Source: Rotaria sp. Silwood1 (lineage: Eukaryota > Rotifera > Eurotatoria > Philodinida > Philodinidae). Taken from it: a stretch of 64,000 nucleotides of DNA. Shown here piece after piece: positions 21,701 through 34,123 of the stretch. The notes under the pieces were generated by a model. That model worked only from the letters and a program-made list of their open reading frames with translations. It did no database searches and was not told the origin of the DNA. Each line of letters starts with the position of its first letter. Positions within the stretch are counted from its first letter, which is position 1. Made by a program: the position numbers and the translations under genes. Location: contig CAJNOP010000064.1 of NCBI GenBank assembly GCA_905250075.1, positions 641,453 through 705,452 on the forward strand. The letters are read 5' to 3'.

Positions 21701-24700
21701 CACAGGACTGAGAAAAGGTACTGGAACAAAATCAAAAGTTGTGCATAAGTTTATCGATATGATAGGCACTATAAAAAATTTATTCATTACATAGGTCAGT
21801 TTTATCATTTCTGGTGAAGATGACGAAACAGAAGAACGAACTTTAAGTGCCAATCAATCAATACTCGAATGTGGAAGTGTGGATTCATTTATTATGGCTG
21901 TGCCGAGGTCTAAATATTACGATTATCAAACATGGCTATCTTGAATTTTCATTTGTCTAGGTCACTAGGTTCTCTTAGCTATCTTTGAATTCGTCATGAC
22001 AATTCTGGCGACGGATCATCTGCCTCTTGGTTTCTCAAATACATTCTTGTGCGCAACCTTCAAACAATGAAGACCAACTATTTTATTTGTCAACAATGGC
22101 TAAGTGTTGAAAAAGATTCGGAATTGGTGCGTTAAAAGAGTATATTCAAAATGCCTAATTGCTATTTTACTTTTCAGATTGAGCGAACATTGTTTGTAGC
22201 TAGTGAGCTACAAATAAAACAATTTTCATATCTTCTCTCAAAAAATGCTTATCGATCTTTGGCCGATAATCATTTATGGTTTTCTATCTTTGCTCATCAT
22301 GTGCCGATATTCACTAAATTTACTCGTGTGCAACGATGTACATGTTGTTTTGTCTTTTTATTCATGAGTCTTTTGATGAATATTATCTACTATGATACTC
22401 AGAATACAAATACAACGACGTCGGAATCTCTCAATTGTTTTTTCCATTGGACCATTTTACTTTGCAAAAGAACAGGTGATTACTAATGTATCAATGATGA
22501 ATAAAAATGTACGATTTTATCTGATTTTTGGATCAGTATTGGTATTATAGTGGAGCTGATAATTTTCTTTCCAAGCTTGTTGCTTGTAACTATTTTCGAC
22601 GATCAAAGACTTGTCAATCACAAAAAATTCTACCTATCGATGTAGTATCTCGACTGATTGACAAGTCACAACCTATTCACTTGATCGAAGACCAATTCAA
22701 AAAAACTATATTTAACAATTTCCTTCTTTCTTGGTGGTCTGTAATCATTGCTTATATTATCTCATTTCTGTTAGTAATTACTTCGACAACATTCATTGTT
22801 GCACACAGTGTTCGAATTGACGATTTTAAAACACGCTAATGGCTTACATTCATTGTTACAAGCTTTTTTACCTCGGTTTTCCTTACTCAACCATTTAAGG
22901 TGCTCGCAGGTACTCTGTTCTTCACATGTCTATGTCGTAATAGATCCAAATCGGAGCCATTTCTTGAAAATGACGATATTCATCCTCAATTGACTTCATT
23001 TCACAATGATGACAACCGACTGCCTAAAGTAATTTGAAAATTCTTCTTATTCATACTGTCGTTGGTAGGGGAGAATAGAAGAAACAGGAATGCATCATGC
23101 TTGAAAAAGTAGAATTAAAAAGACAGTATACTTACAAAAGTTTTGTGAAACAAAATATATCCACTCTATCAATCGAAATTCCCTTAGAAGAACTCGTAGT
23201 TTTTGTCGAAAGTGTGTATGATAAATACTGGTTTTTGAAATTGAAATTTCATCATATTACGTTTCTTATTTTTAGTCACGACCACTTTTCTCCTTACTCC
23301 ATCTTGATCCATATCGAAAGAAGTTCGAAAAAAACAAGTTATTCCAAGCTCGCAAGGCATGCCTACAAGAAGTATACATGATGGAAGTATTGCGCGAACT
23401 CATTCTGCTTCTATTATTTCTTGTCACACTCTACTATATCAGCTATGCAAATCGAGATGTGTCAATTGCTCATCTCATGATGAAGCATTTACGTCATCAA
23501 ACATTTAAAACCATTCTAAACAAAGGAATAATTAGAAATCAAGCAAAATTCCAAGAATATTCCTATAAACAATTTGTGACGCTGAATGAATATTGGAAAT
23601 GGCTTCGAAATGATTTTATACCTAATCTTCGTGCTCAAGGTTGGTACAATGGACAATATCCACAATAACTGCTTGGGTATCTGAATGATAAAACAAATCG
23701 GATGATTGGCTGGCCAATGATGCGTCAACTACGTGTTAGAAAAGGTGATTTTTTTTTCATATAGCAGGAAAGTCCTTTTTCACTTGTATTTTAGATTTAT
23801 GTTCTCAAAAGACTCTCCGTCACAATATAGAAAACAAACCATGTAATCGAGCCTATTCTTGGTCAACTGAAGAAACTGGTGATTATAAACCTGCTATTAA
23901 CATTTCAAGAACGATTCACATAGCATTCAAATACACATCGGGTGACCAACTTGATACGTATGTTCATTCGAGTGCGCATGCAACATATAGTAGGAGTGAA
24001 GGTTATGTATATCAACTTCGAGGATCACTTTCTCATATTATTGCTAATCTTAATGAAGTTGAGCGAGCATCATGGATCGATGAGCAAACTCGAACTGTTT
24101 TCCTTACATTCAATCTCTATAATCCGAATGTTAACTTGTTTACTTTTTGTTTCCTTCTTCTCAAAATTGTGCCTCCCATTAATTATCTCATATAAAACCT
24201 TCTTCTCATCCATTTAAACTCAATCACATGAACACAATCTTTGATATTATTTATTGTCTAATCTAATTACTATGCTCTTATCATCTACTATATGGTAACC
24301 GAGATTCGACTAATAATAAAGCTTCGCCGTGTTTATATGCACAACTTTTGGCCATATGTTAACTGGGCTATTATTGATTGTTCATGGGCCACTCTTGTCA
24401 TTCAACTTTATCGACAAGCAGAATTCAAACGGATTGGGATATTTTTTAATGAATATAAAGGACAAAAACCGATTAATCTTCAATTGTGTGCCTATTTCGA
24501 CAGTTTTCTGACCTATCTATTTTGTTTTTGTTGTTTTTTTAGCACAATCAAACTGTAAGTTATTTATCATTATATTTTATTTTCAAAGTTCTTTTCTCTA
24601 TCAAACTAAAGGCTGTATTTGCTTCGTTTCAATCGTCGCGTCTCGAGATCTATTCAGTTTTTCTTTCATATTCTCTTTCGTCTTAATTGCATTCGTGAGT

Positions 24701-25250
24701 CTCTTCAATCTTCTATTTCATGCTCAGGTTTTTCAATTTTCAACATGGTTAAATACCGCTCAAGTCTGTTTACAAATGGTTGCATTTCATTTTCCAGCAA
24801 CAAAGGATCTTGAAACTGCAAATCTATTCGTCGCTGGTCTATGTCTTTTTCTGTTGCTGTTTCTTTTATTTGTTGTCTTCTTGTTTGGTAACGTATTTGT
24901 TTCAATTCTTGTTGATAATTTCAAACTAGTTCGTCGACAAGAATTAGCTCGTCCAAATGAATATGAGATGATAACATTTCTGGTTGGAAAGTTGCAACGT
25001 TGGTTCGGTAAGTTCAAATATGACTTTATTTGATGAGATGAAATGTTTGTCTTTGATAAAGGCTTAAGTCCACATATTAATGAAACTAAATGCACAAAGA
25101 CTAAATTACATTGCAAAATTGCCGACCGTACTTGATGTATTATCTAAAGCATTGAACAAGGTAGCTAAATCACAAGGACGATATCTATGTTTTATTTCTT
25201 GTAGATTACGACCGACTGACTATGGCTTTAAAACGCTATCTCATATTTTA
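18785..25250 (+). pseudogene. Polycystin-1 family (PKD1-like) pseudogene, 5' truncated
   Basis: Blocks in family order: REJ-type module (PPTNGSC near 18787; TFIITCSNW near 18838; LVVRIRDLFGAISEYEI near 19070); the LYDELEITSIEGIELKAS region near 19650; further extracellular exons to 21290; a GPS-like motif (FFLTHLTTF near 21395) and first membrane segment; a PLAT domain (about 21690-22100); the FTRVQRCTCCFVFLF segment (22320); the KWL-FLTQP region (about 22840-22900); the TOP-domain parts (YKQFVTLNEYWKWL; RASWIDEQTRTVF at 24070); and voltage-sensor and pore segments to about 25000. Many introns still have proper splice sites. Disabling changes include TGA at 21986, TAA at 22837, TAA at 23666, and frameshifts near 18835, 22420 and 22590. 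The 5' part is missing: recognisable sequence starts about 110 bp after a C-rich telomere-type tract. An intact gene would be a large receptor-channel of cilia or sperm. Confidence 0.8.
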
Positions 25251-25751
25251 AATGCTTATATCAGATATTACTGCGCTTCTTGTATAACCAAAATCAATAT
25301 GACTTTAAATAATTTTGTTTTCGGTTGAGATCTTCTATTCAAATCAACTTTTAGAGTGTCGATATGACTCTGGTTGTTTTTACTCTCGCTTCGTCCACAT
25401 TCACACCCATACATATCCAAACGGGGGAGGAGCCGATTTGGTCCTTGTAACTAGCACAGGTGATTCAAACACATTAGCGTTATCAGAGTGTATTGAAAAT
25501 GGCTCACAACTCTATATTAAGGCTTACAGATATGGCAGAATAGTGCTTGTGTATTTTGACAGGATTCACAATATTCGACATAGATATTTTTAAGTTTTTG
25601 TTATTCTTCTAAATCTGATGACTTAAACATTTATTTCAATGAATTCTTAATTCCTATCTAGTTCATTTAATATATTCACAAAAAAAAAAAATTTTTTTTT
25701 CTTTTATAAAACACACAATATATAACTATTGCACATTTTAATTAATTGTTT
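25251..25751. other. Boundary between pseudogene and TIF1-like gene
   Basis: This holds the end of the polycystin remnant, an 92-codon open frame at 25315-25593 with no family match, and AT-rich 3' flank of the minus-strand TIF1-like gene. Base composition changes here to the AT-rich style of the right half. Confidence 0.4.
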
Positions 25752-28700
25752 TTATGAAACATGATCAATCATTTGTATAGATGTTTTCTTTCGTTTATTT
25801 GTTCGATCCGGTATTGATATTTGACTATTTGAACAGTATTTTTCTAACCACTCTTCAAATGCTTTACTCAATGCACGACCTGATTTACCAATTTCTGATT
25901 CGGGCTAAAACAAAAATCAAAGAAATGTTAAAAATACATATAAACGAAGATATTCGATAATACATACTCGATTAAATGTTGAACAATTTTGAAACATTAA
26001 TCGAACATCAGCTAAAAATTCACTCATATTTGAATATGAATTTAATTTTTCTTTAATTGTACGTAAATCAATGGGTCGAGAAATAATTTTATGATAACCA
26101 ATACACTTAAAGTACAAAAAAAAGTAAAATAAATTTAAAATTTCTTTGTATTTTCTTTAACATACATCAGCTGGTACTGGATGATGAAAAGGTACACTTG
26201 ATGGATGTGTATACATGTGTAAAATTAATTTTTCACATATTTGTTTTTCAATTGGTGATAATTTATCATTTATATCATCATGTTTACGTTTTAATGATGT
26301 TGATGAATGATTTATTTCACTACATAAACCACATTTCCATTTATCATTCATTGATATTTCATTTAATGATGGTACATGACATTCAACATGATATACACGT
26401 GGACATTCATCACAACAAACAAGTTCACCACCACAACGACAAACAGCACAAAAATCATCACTTGTATCAAGGAATATTGTTGATTGAATATCATTATCAG
26501 ATTTATCGATAGTTGTTGATTGTGAATGATATTTATTTAATTTTCTAAAAATAATAAATTTTGGTTTTTTTTGGTAAAGATTTTATACGGATTCTTTTTT
26601 TCTTACCTTTGTTCAATACCATTGATGTGCTCTAAATAAAATGAAAAAAATGTAAGTTTTTTTTTGTTGTATATAGAAAATTACCTTCAGGAAATCTTGA
26701 TTTATTATTATTAGTTATTTTCTTTTTACCATTATGTACTAATACACCAAGACTTGTTATGGTTGAGCGAACATTTTTTGGATCATATGGTGTAAATGTT
26801 AATTGAAATGGATTTATTGCTTTTGACCATATTGCATTTTGATGAAGTAAATGATCTAATCGTTTAGTCATTACACGATTAGATTTTAATAATGCCATTT
26901 TTGAACCTATGTTAGAAGAATAGAAAAGAGTAGAAATAATTAAGATAATTGATTTAATGAACATACTAGTTGTTAATGCTTCATTAACAAAATCAAGTGA
27001 ATGATCGATATTTTGTAAATATTGTTCGAAACGTGTATTTCTAAAAGAAACAGATTGTTAGCAAAAATTTCTTTTAGGCTAAAATATGACACTCATCAGT
27101 ATTCTTGTGCTTTATTATATTAATGAAATTAAATGACAAAATCTTTAGCAAATTATAGTTATTTTTCAAGAATAATCAATGGTCATGATATTATCTATCT
27201 TGTTTATTACCGTTTTTCACGTTCTATGTTTTCTTCTAGAGCATTCTATAACGTGTTGCGAATGCCATTCAGCGTCTTTTTCCATTGGTAAAAAAAACCT
27301 CTAAGATATGTTCTTCGAAAAACATGATGAGTATTCAACAAAATCTATAAATTAGTCATAGGCTTTAGCATGAATGTAGGAATAAAACGATTTTCATTAG
27401 AATCAGTTTCAGTTTTAGTACCTATGATCTGTGTTTAATTATATTAAAGTTTCATTTTAATTCGTCTTGAAATATTTTTCTAACATTAAAGAATATCTTT
27501 AAACTTCGGGTTAAGCCAATGTAAATATTTTCGATCTTAGGTGAACATGGGTCCAGTCTTAAAAAACCTGCTCCAAACTATTGATAAAAAAGTTAAAATT
27601 AATAATCCCAATTTTCCGACTGAAAGCACCTGTCATCATATGATTAGAAAAATTAAAGGTGTTTATTTTTTGATTACTTTTCAGTAAATTGTGTTCGAGC
27701 TTGACTACACAATGTTGTTGTATCATTAATTAATTGTTTACATGCTCTACTAACTTCAGCAATCATATTTAAACCAAATAATTTAATATCATCAATAACT
27801 TGTCGTTCAGTTTGATCAATATCAGATCGTTGTTGATTTCTTGTTTGTTGAATTTTATTTAACATTAAACGAACATCACGAACTTTATTAACTAATGAAT
27901 GAAGATTTGTTTTTTGATTTTGTATTGCTTCATCAATAAATAAATAACGATGATTTTTATGAAGAGTTATTTGACATTCATCACTAATAAAAATACAATT
28001 GATTAACTTGAAGATAAAAAAAAAAAAAAAAACTTTCGACTAACCATGTTAATGTTTGACAATCTTGACAAAAATTTCGAGCTAATTCATCGTTATGAAT
28101 CTAAATAAGAAATATTTGAGGAGAGGAAAAAAAATGAAAAATTAACAAACTTGACATAGTAATTTTTCAATATGAGTTATTCCTCGTATTTGTCTTGCTT
28201 CTTCATTAGTTTTTTGTGTTACAACATGATCTTTTGTTAAACGAACTCGTGCATGTGCATTTTTACATTGAATACAAAGCCAATCAGCACAATTATCGCA
28301 ATACCTATATTTATAATATTGAATTTATTACTACACAAATGATCCAACTTCAAGTATTTATAGACAAAATCAAAGTACGATACTTCAATCAGAAACTTTA
28401 GTTTATTTGAAAAATCACTATTTTAATAAAGACATACGCTACTAGTCAGTCGATTTGTCTATAAGCATTTATTTTAGCTCTAGAGGTTCATGAACACGAA
28501 CTCTTTTAGATCGTGTGTCAGAATTTTTCTTATCAATTATTAACATCTTACCAATCAGCCATGTTGCCTTCTTCACAATTACTACAATGTGTAGATAAAC
28601 CATTTGCTTCTGTTTCTTCTGTTGCAAATAAATTGTCACAAATTGTATCTCCACGACTTTTATGACTACATACCGAACATGTATAAATTGTTCCTAATAA

Positions 28701-28982
28701 CCCCGAAAGATAAAAAAAAAAAGAATAATAAATAATATTCAATAAAATAAAAAAAAAAAGAGTTTTACCGGATACATCTTTTAATTTATCTAAACATTGA
28801 ATACAAACTGAATGAAGACAAGCTAAAATTCTTGATGAACATAAACGAAGATCTTGTTGACATGATATACAAATTGTTAATGATTCTTCATTTGTTATTG
28901 TTATACGATTATCATTTGGTGTTGGATCATCAATTAAAAATGAATTAAATGGTGAATTTCTTTTATCTTCAACATTAGCCAT
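25752..28982 (-). CDS. TIF1-family chromatin regulator (TRIM24/28/33-like)
   Basis: Multi-exon gene with the full TIF1 domain order. A C3HC4 RING spans the first intron (CISC ... CLHSVCIQC, then CSVC after the 28768-28694 intron). Two B-boxes lie around 28100-28660 (CSNCEEGNMADW-YCDNCADWLCIQC; later NFCQDC and DECQ..H). A coiled coil lies at about 27674-27950. A PHD finger (FCAVCRCGGELVCCDEC, then YHVEC and WKCGLC) lies at about 26320-26450. A bromodomain follows (DLRTIKEKL; LMFQNCSTFNR with the acetyl-lysine-contacting Asn) and ends with an EEWLEKYC helix near 25830. Such proteins read histone tails and repress or co-activate transcription; vertebrate TRIM28 recruits SETDB1. The start is MANVEDK at 28982; an in-frame ATG at 29030 would add a hydrophobic leader and is less likely. 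It is divergent from the SETDB1-like gene 221 bp away. TRIM24/33 seems nearer than TRIM28 because the bromodomain looks intact. Confidence 0.85.
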
Positions 28983-29203
28983 TCTATTTGTTGTTAGTAT
29001 TATTATTGTTAAGAAAGAAAAAACAAACAAACAATTGTGATATGTTCAATCATATTTATTGATTGGTTTATTTAAATTAACCAATCAAATTCAATCATGT
29101 AACCCCTTTGTGTATATCAAATTCTTTGTTATATTAATAAACGATAAATCAATAAAGTCTATACATATCTTTAAAAAGAACTTTTTTTTATTAGTAAAAT
29201 CGA
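28983..29203. promoter_or_regulatory. Shared divergent promoter with paired CCAAT boxes
   Basis: The 221 bp between two start codons contain a palindrome at 29059-29088: TTGATTGGTT, ten AT bases, AACCAATCAA. The arms are identical and the centre is symmetric but for two positions. It gives two inverted CCAAT boxes, the NF-Y site often found in bidirectional promoters. The arrangement suggests joint regulation of the TIF1-like and SETDB1-like genes; this is inference. Confidence 0.6.
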
Positions 29204-29356
29204 ATGCCTGTGGCTATTGATGTTGGCCAACGTGTACTCGTCTATAATCCTTCACACGGATGGACATTAGCGTATTTTGTCACTGCACAAACAACAAATG
29301 ATAATAAACTACAGATATTAGTAATTAACACATAAAAACAAAAATTAAAGATATTA

Positions 29357-29390
<34 letters not shown>

Positions 29391-32105
29391 CATAGACATG
29401 CCGTTTATCAAATTGTCATCATAAAGCAACATCACAAGATCATTATCGTTATCCACCTGAACGTGTTGCTTTACATGATACAGTTAATAATAATCTGAAT
29501 GTTGGTACACGTGTATTATGTATGCCAAGTGGTGATGCTGATACATCAAGATATATTGATAAACCATTACGTGGTATTATAGCTGAACAACCATCATCAA
29601 TTAATAATCAACGTTATTTAATATTTGCTGATAATGATTCACCAGTTTATTTACGTTCAATAGCAATACATTTATTACTTGAATCATTATCAAATTATTT
29701 ATCAAAAGTTGATGCTGGTACAAAACATTATATTGAAAATTATGTATTAACATATCCTAAACGACGTCTTGTTAATGTATCTGTTAAAGATCATATTAAT
29801 ATTGAATTAAATGGACAATGGATTGATGCAATTATATCTAAAATAGAAGGTAGTCTTATACGTGTTTTTCTTCCATTATTAAATAAACATGAATGGCATT
29901 ATCGTGGTTCATTAAGATTACAACCATTATTTAATTCATTATCATCATATGAACCACCATGTAAACGTATAGCTATAGATAAAAATATTAAAATTGATAA
30001 TAAATCTCATTTTCTTTTAATACCATTAAATCAAGGATGGAAACGACAAATACGTAATGATTTAGGTACAATTGTATATATATCACCATGTGGACAAATG
30101 TTTACTGATGCTGAACGTTTACAAATATATTTATTTCAAAATGATTCATTATTAAATATAAAACAATTTTCATTTGATATGAATTGTCGTGTAACACAAA
30201 AATTTATATCACCTAAAAAATCTTTTATACAAATTGAAGATTATTCATATGAACGTGAAAAAGTACCATTAATATTAGTTAATGAATATGATACAACATT
30301 ACCTAAAACATTTGAATATATTACTGATAGAATACCATTAACATCTGATATAATTATTGATAAAAATACTATACAAGGTTGTTCATGTTTAGATGGTTGT
30401 CTAGATACATTAAAATGTGCTTGTTGGAAGAAAACATATGATGGTATTATACAATCACATTATTATGAAGATTTAATTGGAGAATTAAAAGAATTATTTG
30501 ATGATAATGATGATGATTTAGAAACTATGAAATTATATCTTTATGATGCTTTAGCAAAAAGAAATTTTGGTTATAAACATGGACGATTATTGGAAAAGAT
30601 TCATTCAGGTATCTTTTGTTTAAACTTCTATAAGAGAATTAAAGACGAGGATTGATTTTTTTCATATCCATTATATTTGAACTTGATGAATAATATTATC
30701 GATATCTAATATTTATCTTAAGATAAAAGCTCATGACGAAATCCCTGGAGAATTAAAAGTTATTACATATTTCATTATCGTTTTAATGAATCGTTCACGC
30801 ATACAATAAGAAAATAGTTCATATAGTATAATGAAACTTTGTTGAAAATTTTCACTCCTAAAGTAACCGTATTTCACAAAATAAGATTAACTTTCATTTA
30901 TTCAAGAAGACACAACTTCTAGAAAATAAGCAAATCGCTCTCAAATCGACAGTATATCTATAATTCTGACTATTAGCTTATCTCTACTAGGATACTGAAT
31001 CCTTACGGCACGTTTGAGAAAACTCTGGTAATTTATTTAGCTATAAGGAAATTTTTTCATCTGGGAATTTGAATTAAGAAAGTATTTTTTTATAGGAATA
31101 AGAGCATCAACTGCTATTATCCAACCTCTAGGATATGTTTAATAAAGACTAGTTTTTATATAGAAATTTTTGAATTATTAAATACAGTGATTATCTGTCT
31201 GAATAAACCATTTAGTTAAATAGTGTATATATTTGTTTTTGTTGTTTTTGAAGGTATTTATGAATGTAATGGAAAATGTAAATGTGATTCACAATGTACA
31301 AATCGATGTGTTCAATTTGGTTTAAATACTCTTCTTCAAATTTATAATACATGTGAAAAAGGTTGGGGTGTACGAACATTATATGATTTACCAGCAGGAA
31401 CATTTTTAAGTTTTTATGCTGGTGAAATACTCAATGATGAAGATGCTAATCGACGTGGTGTACAAAAACATATGGGTGATGTCTATTTTACAGCATTAGA
31501 TTTTGTTGCATCATTAAATCCATCATCATTAAGAAAACCAAGACCAATGATGAATATGAATAATGTTAATCATATTGAAAATATAAATATAACTTCTGAA
31601 ATACAACAACAACATAATGGAAGTAAGTTTTCGTCAGATTCTTTTTTTTTTGTTTTTTGTTTTTTTTATTTCGAATAATCTTAATATTAATTAAGATGGT
31701 CATACATATTATGAAGAAGAAAATATTCCAATTGAAAAAACCAAAGCATTTCTTGAATATCAACAAGCTAATTATGATCCTGGTATATTTGTTATGGATG
31801 CACATTTAAAAGGAAATGTTTCACGATTTTATAATCATTCATGTTCACCGAATGTTTTTGTTCAAAATGTATTTATTGAATCATGGGATGTACGATTTCC
31901 TTGGGTAGCATTTTTTACAGCAACAAATATTAAAGCTGGTACAGAACTTGTTTGGGATTATTCTTATGAAGTAAGTGTTGAAAAAAATAGACGTGTTTTT
32001 TTTTCTTAATAATAAGTTTTGTTTTTTATTTAGGTTGATACGGTAGAAAATCGTGTTTTACATTGTCGTTGTGGTTCAGATGAATGTCGTCATCGATTAC
32101 TTTAA
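29204..32105 (+). CDS. SETDB1-like histone H3K9 methyltransferase
   Basis: Five exons: 29204-29320, 29396-30608, 31254-31622, 31696-31970, 32034-32105 (2046 nt, 681 aa, all phases consistent). The N-terminal half has Tudor folds with SETDB1 wording (RGIIAEQPS, RYLIFADND, WHYRGSLRLQPL). A methyl-CpG-binding-like domain lies at about residues 244-300 (HFLLIPLNQGW, IVYISPCGQMF). The cysteine-rich pre-SET follows (GCSCLDGC, CACW, CNGKCKCDSQCTNRC). The SET domain is split by an insertion: GWGVRTLYDLPAGTF-SFYAGEI before it, then NVSRFYNHSCSPN and WDYSYE after it. The post-SET is CRCGSDECRHRLL. Catalytic-pocket motifs NHSC and the Tyr of DYSYE are kept. The insertion is about 80-90 aa against several hundred in human SETDB1, and the N-terminus is short. 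It should deposit H3K9 methylation for silencing. SETDB1 copies are multiplied in Adineta, so this may be one of several paralogs. Confidence 0.9.
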
Positions 32106-34123
32106 TTCGTTGTGTTTTGTCATTTATAGTTTTCTTCCATTGTGCTCATCGAATATTATTGGAAGAAAAATTATTATTCTGTTTTTTTTTCTTCTTATTG
32201 TATAGAGAATATCTATATCTATATATATATTATATATATGCAAAAGATCGTATTAAAAAATATTATTAGATGATATTATTAAACATATTTTTACATTAAG
32301 AAAATTTGTAAAAATGAATATTAAAACTTAATAGAATTGTTTTTTTTTTTTTCGTTGCTTGAAATTTATTATGAAGTATTGTACTAACAAATGAAATATA
32401 TCATGTATATTGCTATAGCTGATAATAATAAAGAGAGTTTTTCATTGAGAATGAATAAAATATCAAAGAACATTATTATTGCAATTCTTTCTGGATTCAA
32501 ATATGAAGCAGGATTGATCTACATATATGTTAGAGACAGTTGAGAATAATTCATAATAATCTTACAGCAGACTTTTGTTTTAAAACAAATCTTGTCAAAG
32601 ATTGAGATGGTCTCTTAGTAGCGTCTGTAATGTTTGGTCACTAAGTATTAGTCACAGCTTGTAGATACTTAATATTCAGATGGAATTTTCATGTCATCAA
32701 ATGAAATACTGAGGTCATTGCTCTATTCTTGATCAAATACGAAGTTTTTATTAGAATAAAGGTAAATAATTCATGATTCCACGCCTATTTTTCTTTTTTT
32801 TTTTTGAATTATACAAAATCATTCTTTTGTGTACACTTCATTAAAAATAATATCAATCTATGTTTATTGCTTATTTTTGTTGCTATTGATTTCACTATTG
32901 GATTCAGTTTATATTACATATTTAATTAGCTTTCTATTTCTTTTTATTTACTATGACATGGGTTTTCTCTTTGAAATATAATCAAAGCTCTCTTTTTTCT
33001 GTCAATCCATAGAAGCACAGTTTTAAATCAATATTTATGATTTTTCTTCATACGGACAATATCGAATTATTTCATGCACAAGTAAACTACAAACTCGTCG
33101 CGTAGAAAATGTAATAAACTCAAGGTATGACAAAAAGAACTAATTGAATGTGTTTTCATATTGAAAGAAAAAATAACATTACTTTATAGACAATGAATTT
33201 TCTAGAGAATTTAAAATATTTTTCAATACATTTTTTTTTTTTTATTTCGAAGAACAAAAGTTTCACAAATTAAAGATGATAACAAACAAAATAAGATGTT
33301 TTGAAATTGATAATCAAGAAAAATTATTCACAAAAAGAATTAAGAAATAGTCAGAACAATTGAAAAAAACCAACCAAATAATGCAATTATTTCATGAGTT
33401 GATCGAAAAAAAAAGAAAATACTGTCTACCCTGTTCTTTTTCTTTCCTTTACTCTACATGTCATGTCAAAATTAATTTAGGTCAAGTAAACCGTTCAGAA
33501 TTCATTGATTACTATCAAAGAGTATGTTCGCAGAACTTCGATACCGTCATATCAGAATCTCTATAGAACATGCCGATACAGTAATTATTTTAAAACAATG
33601 CTAAATCAATCAGTAGAGGGGTATTCAGACATCTATATAAGTATTCTCTTGAGTATAAAAATATCTACCTGAAGAAACATAAAAACTCATGCGAGGAAAA
33701 GAGATTTTCCAATACAATGAGTACTGTCGTAGCCATGAAGCGAACTTCCAACAATCTATGTCATTAGTATTGCTTTAAATTGCTCTAGGATGATTTTTTG
33801 AAAATTGACACATGAGAACTGCTTCCATATTTCATTTCTCAACAATTAGTAGATGAACTAGAGATAAGTTGATAAAGTCTACTCTTTATGCTATTCGATT
33901 CGCTACCTAACTCAACAAAATAATGTATCTTATTCTTCTTTTAAATATGCATATAATATTCATCTGATTATTAACTCTATATCAAAGCTATACATATATA
34001 CTTGAAGGAAACTTTACCATCAATTCTGTTACAAAACATCGATATATTAACTTCATTACGTATTTTTAGTAATAATTCAATAAACGAGTCAACCGATACA
34101 CTGAAAGATAATTCTTTAATAAG
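32106..34123. other. Intergenic, 2 kb
   Basis: AT-rich DNA with poly-T runs. AATATTAAAACTTAATAG near 32310 and AATAATAAAG near 32425 could include the SETDB1-like 3' end. Nothing coding is recognised; the last few hundred bases should hold the promoter of the ROCO gene. Confidence 0.4.

Noticed and set aside
26198..26512. Plus-strand His/Tyr-rich frame
   Set aside because: Antisense of the PHD/bromodomain exon of the TIF1-like gene.
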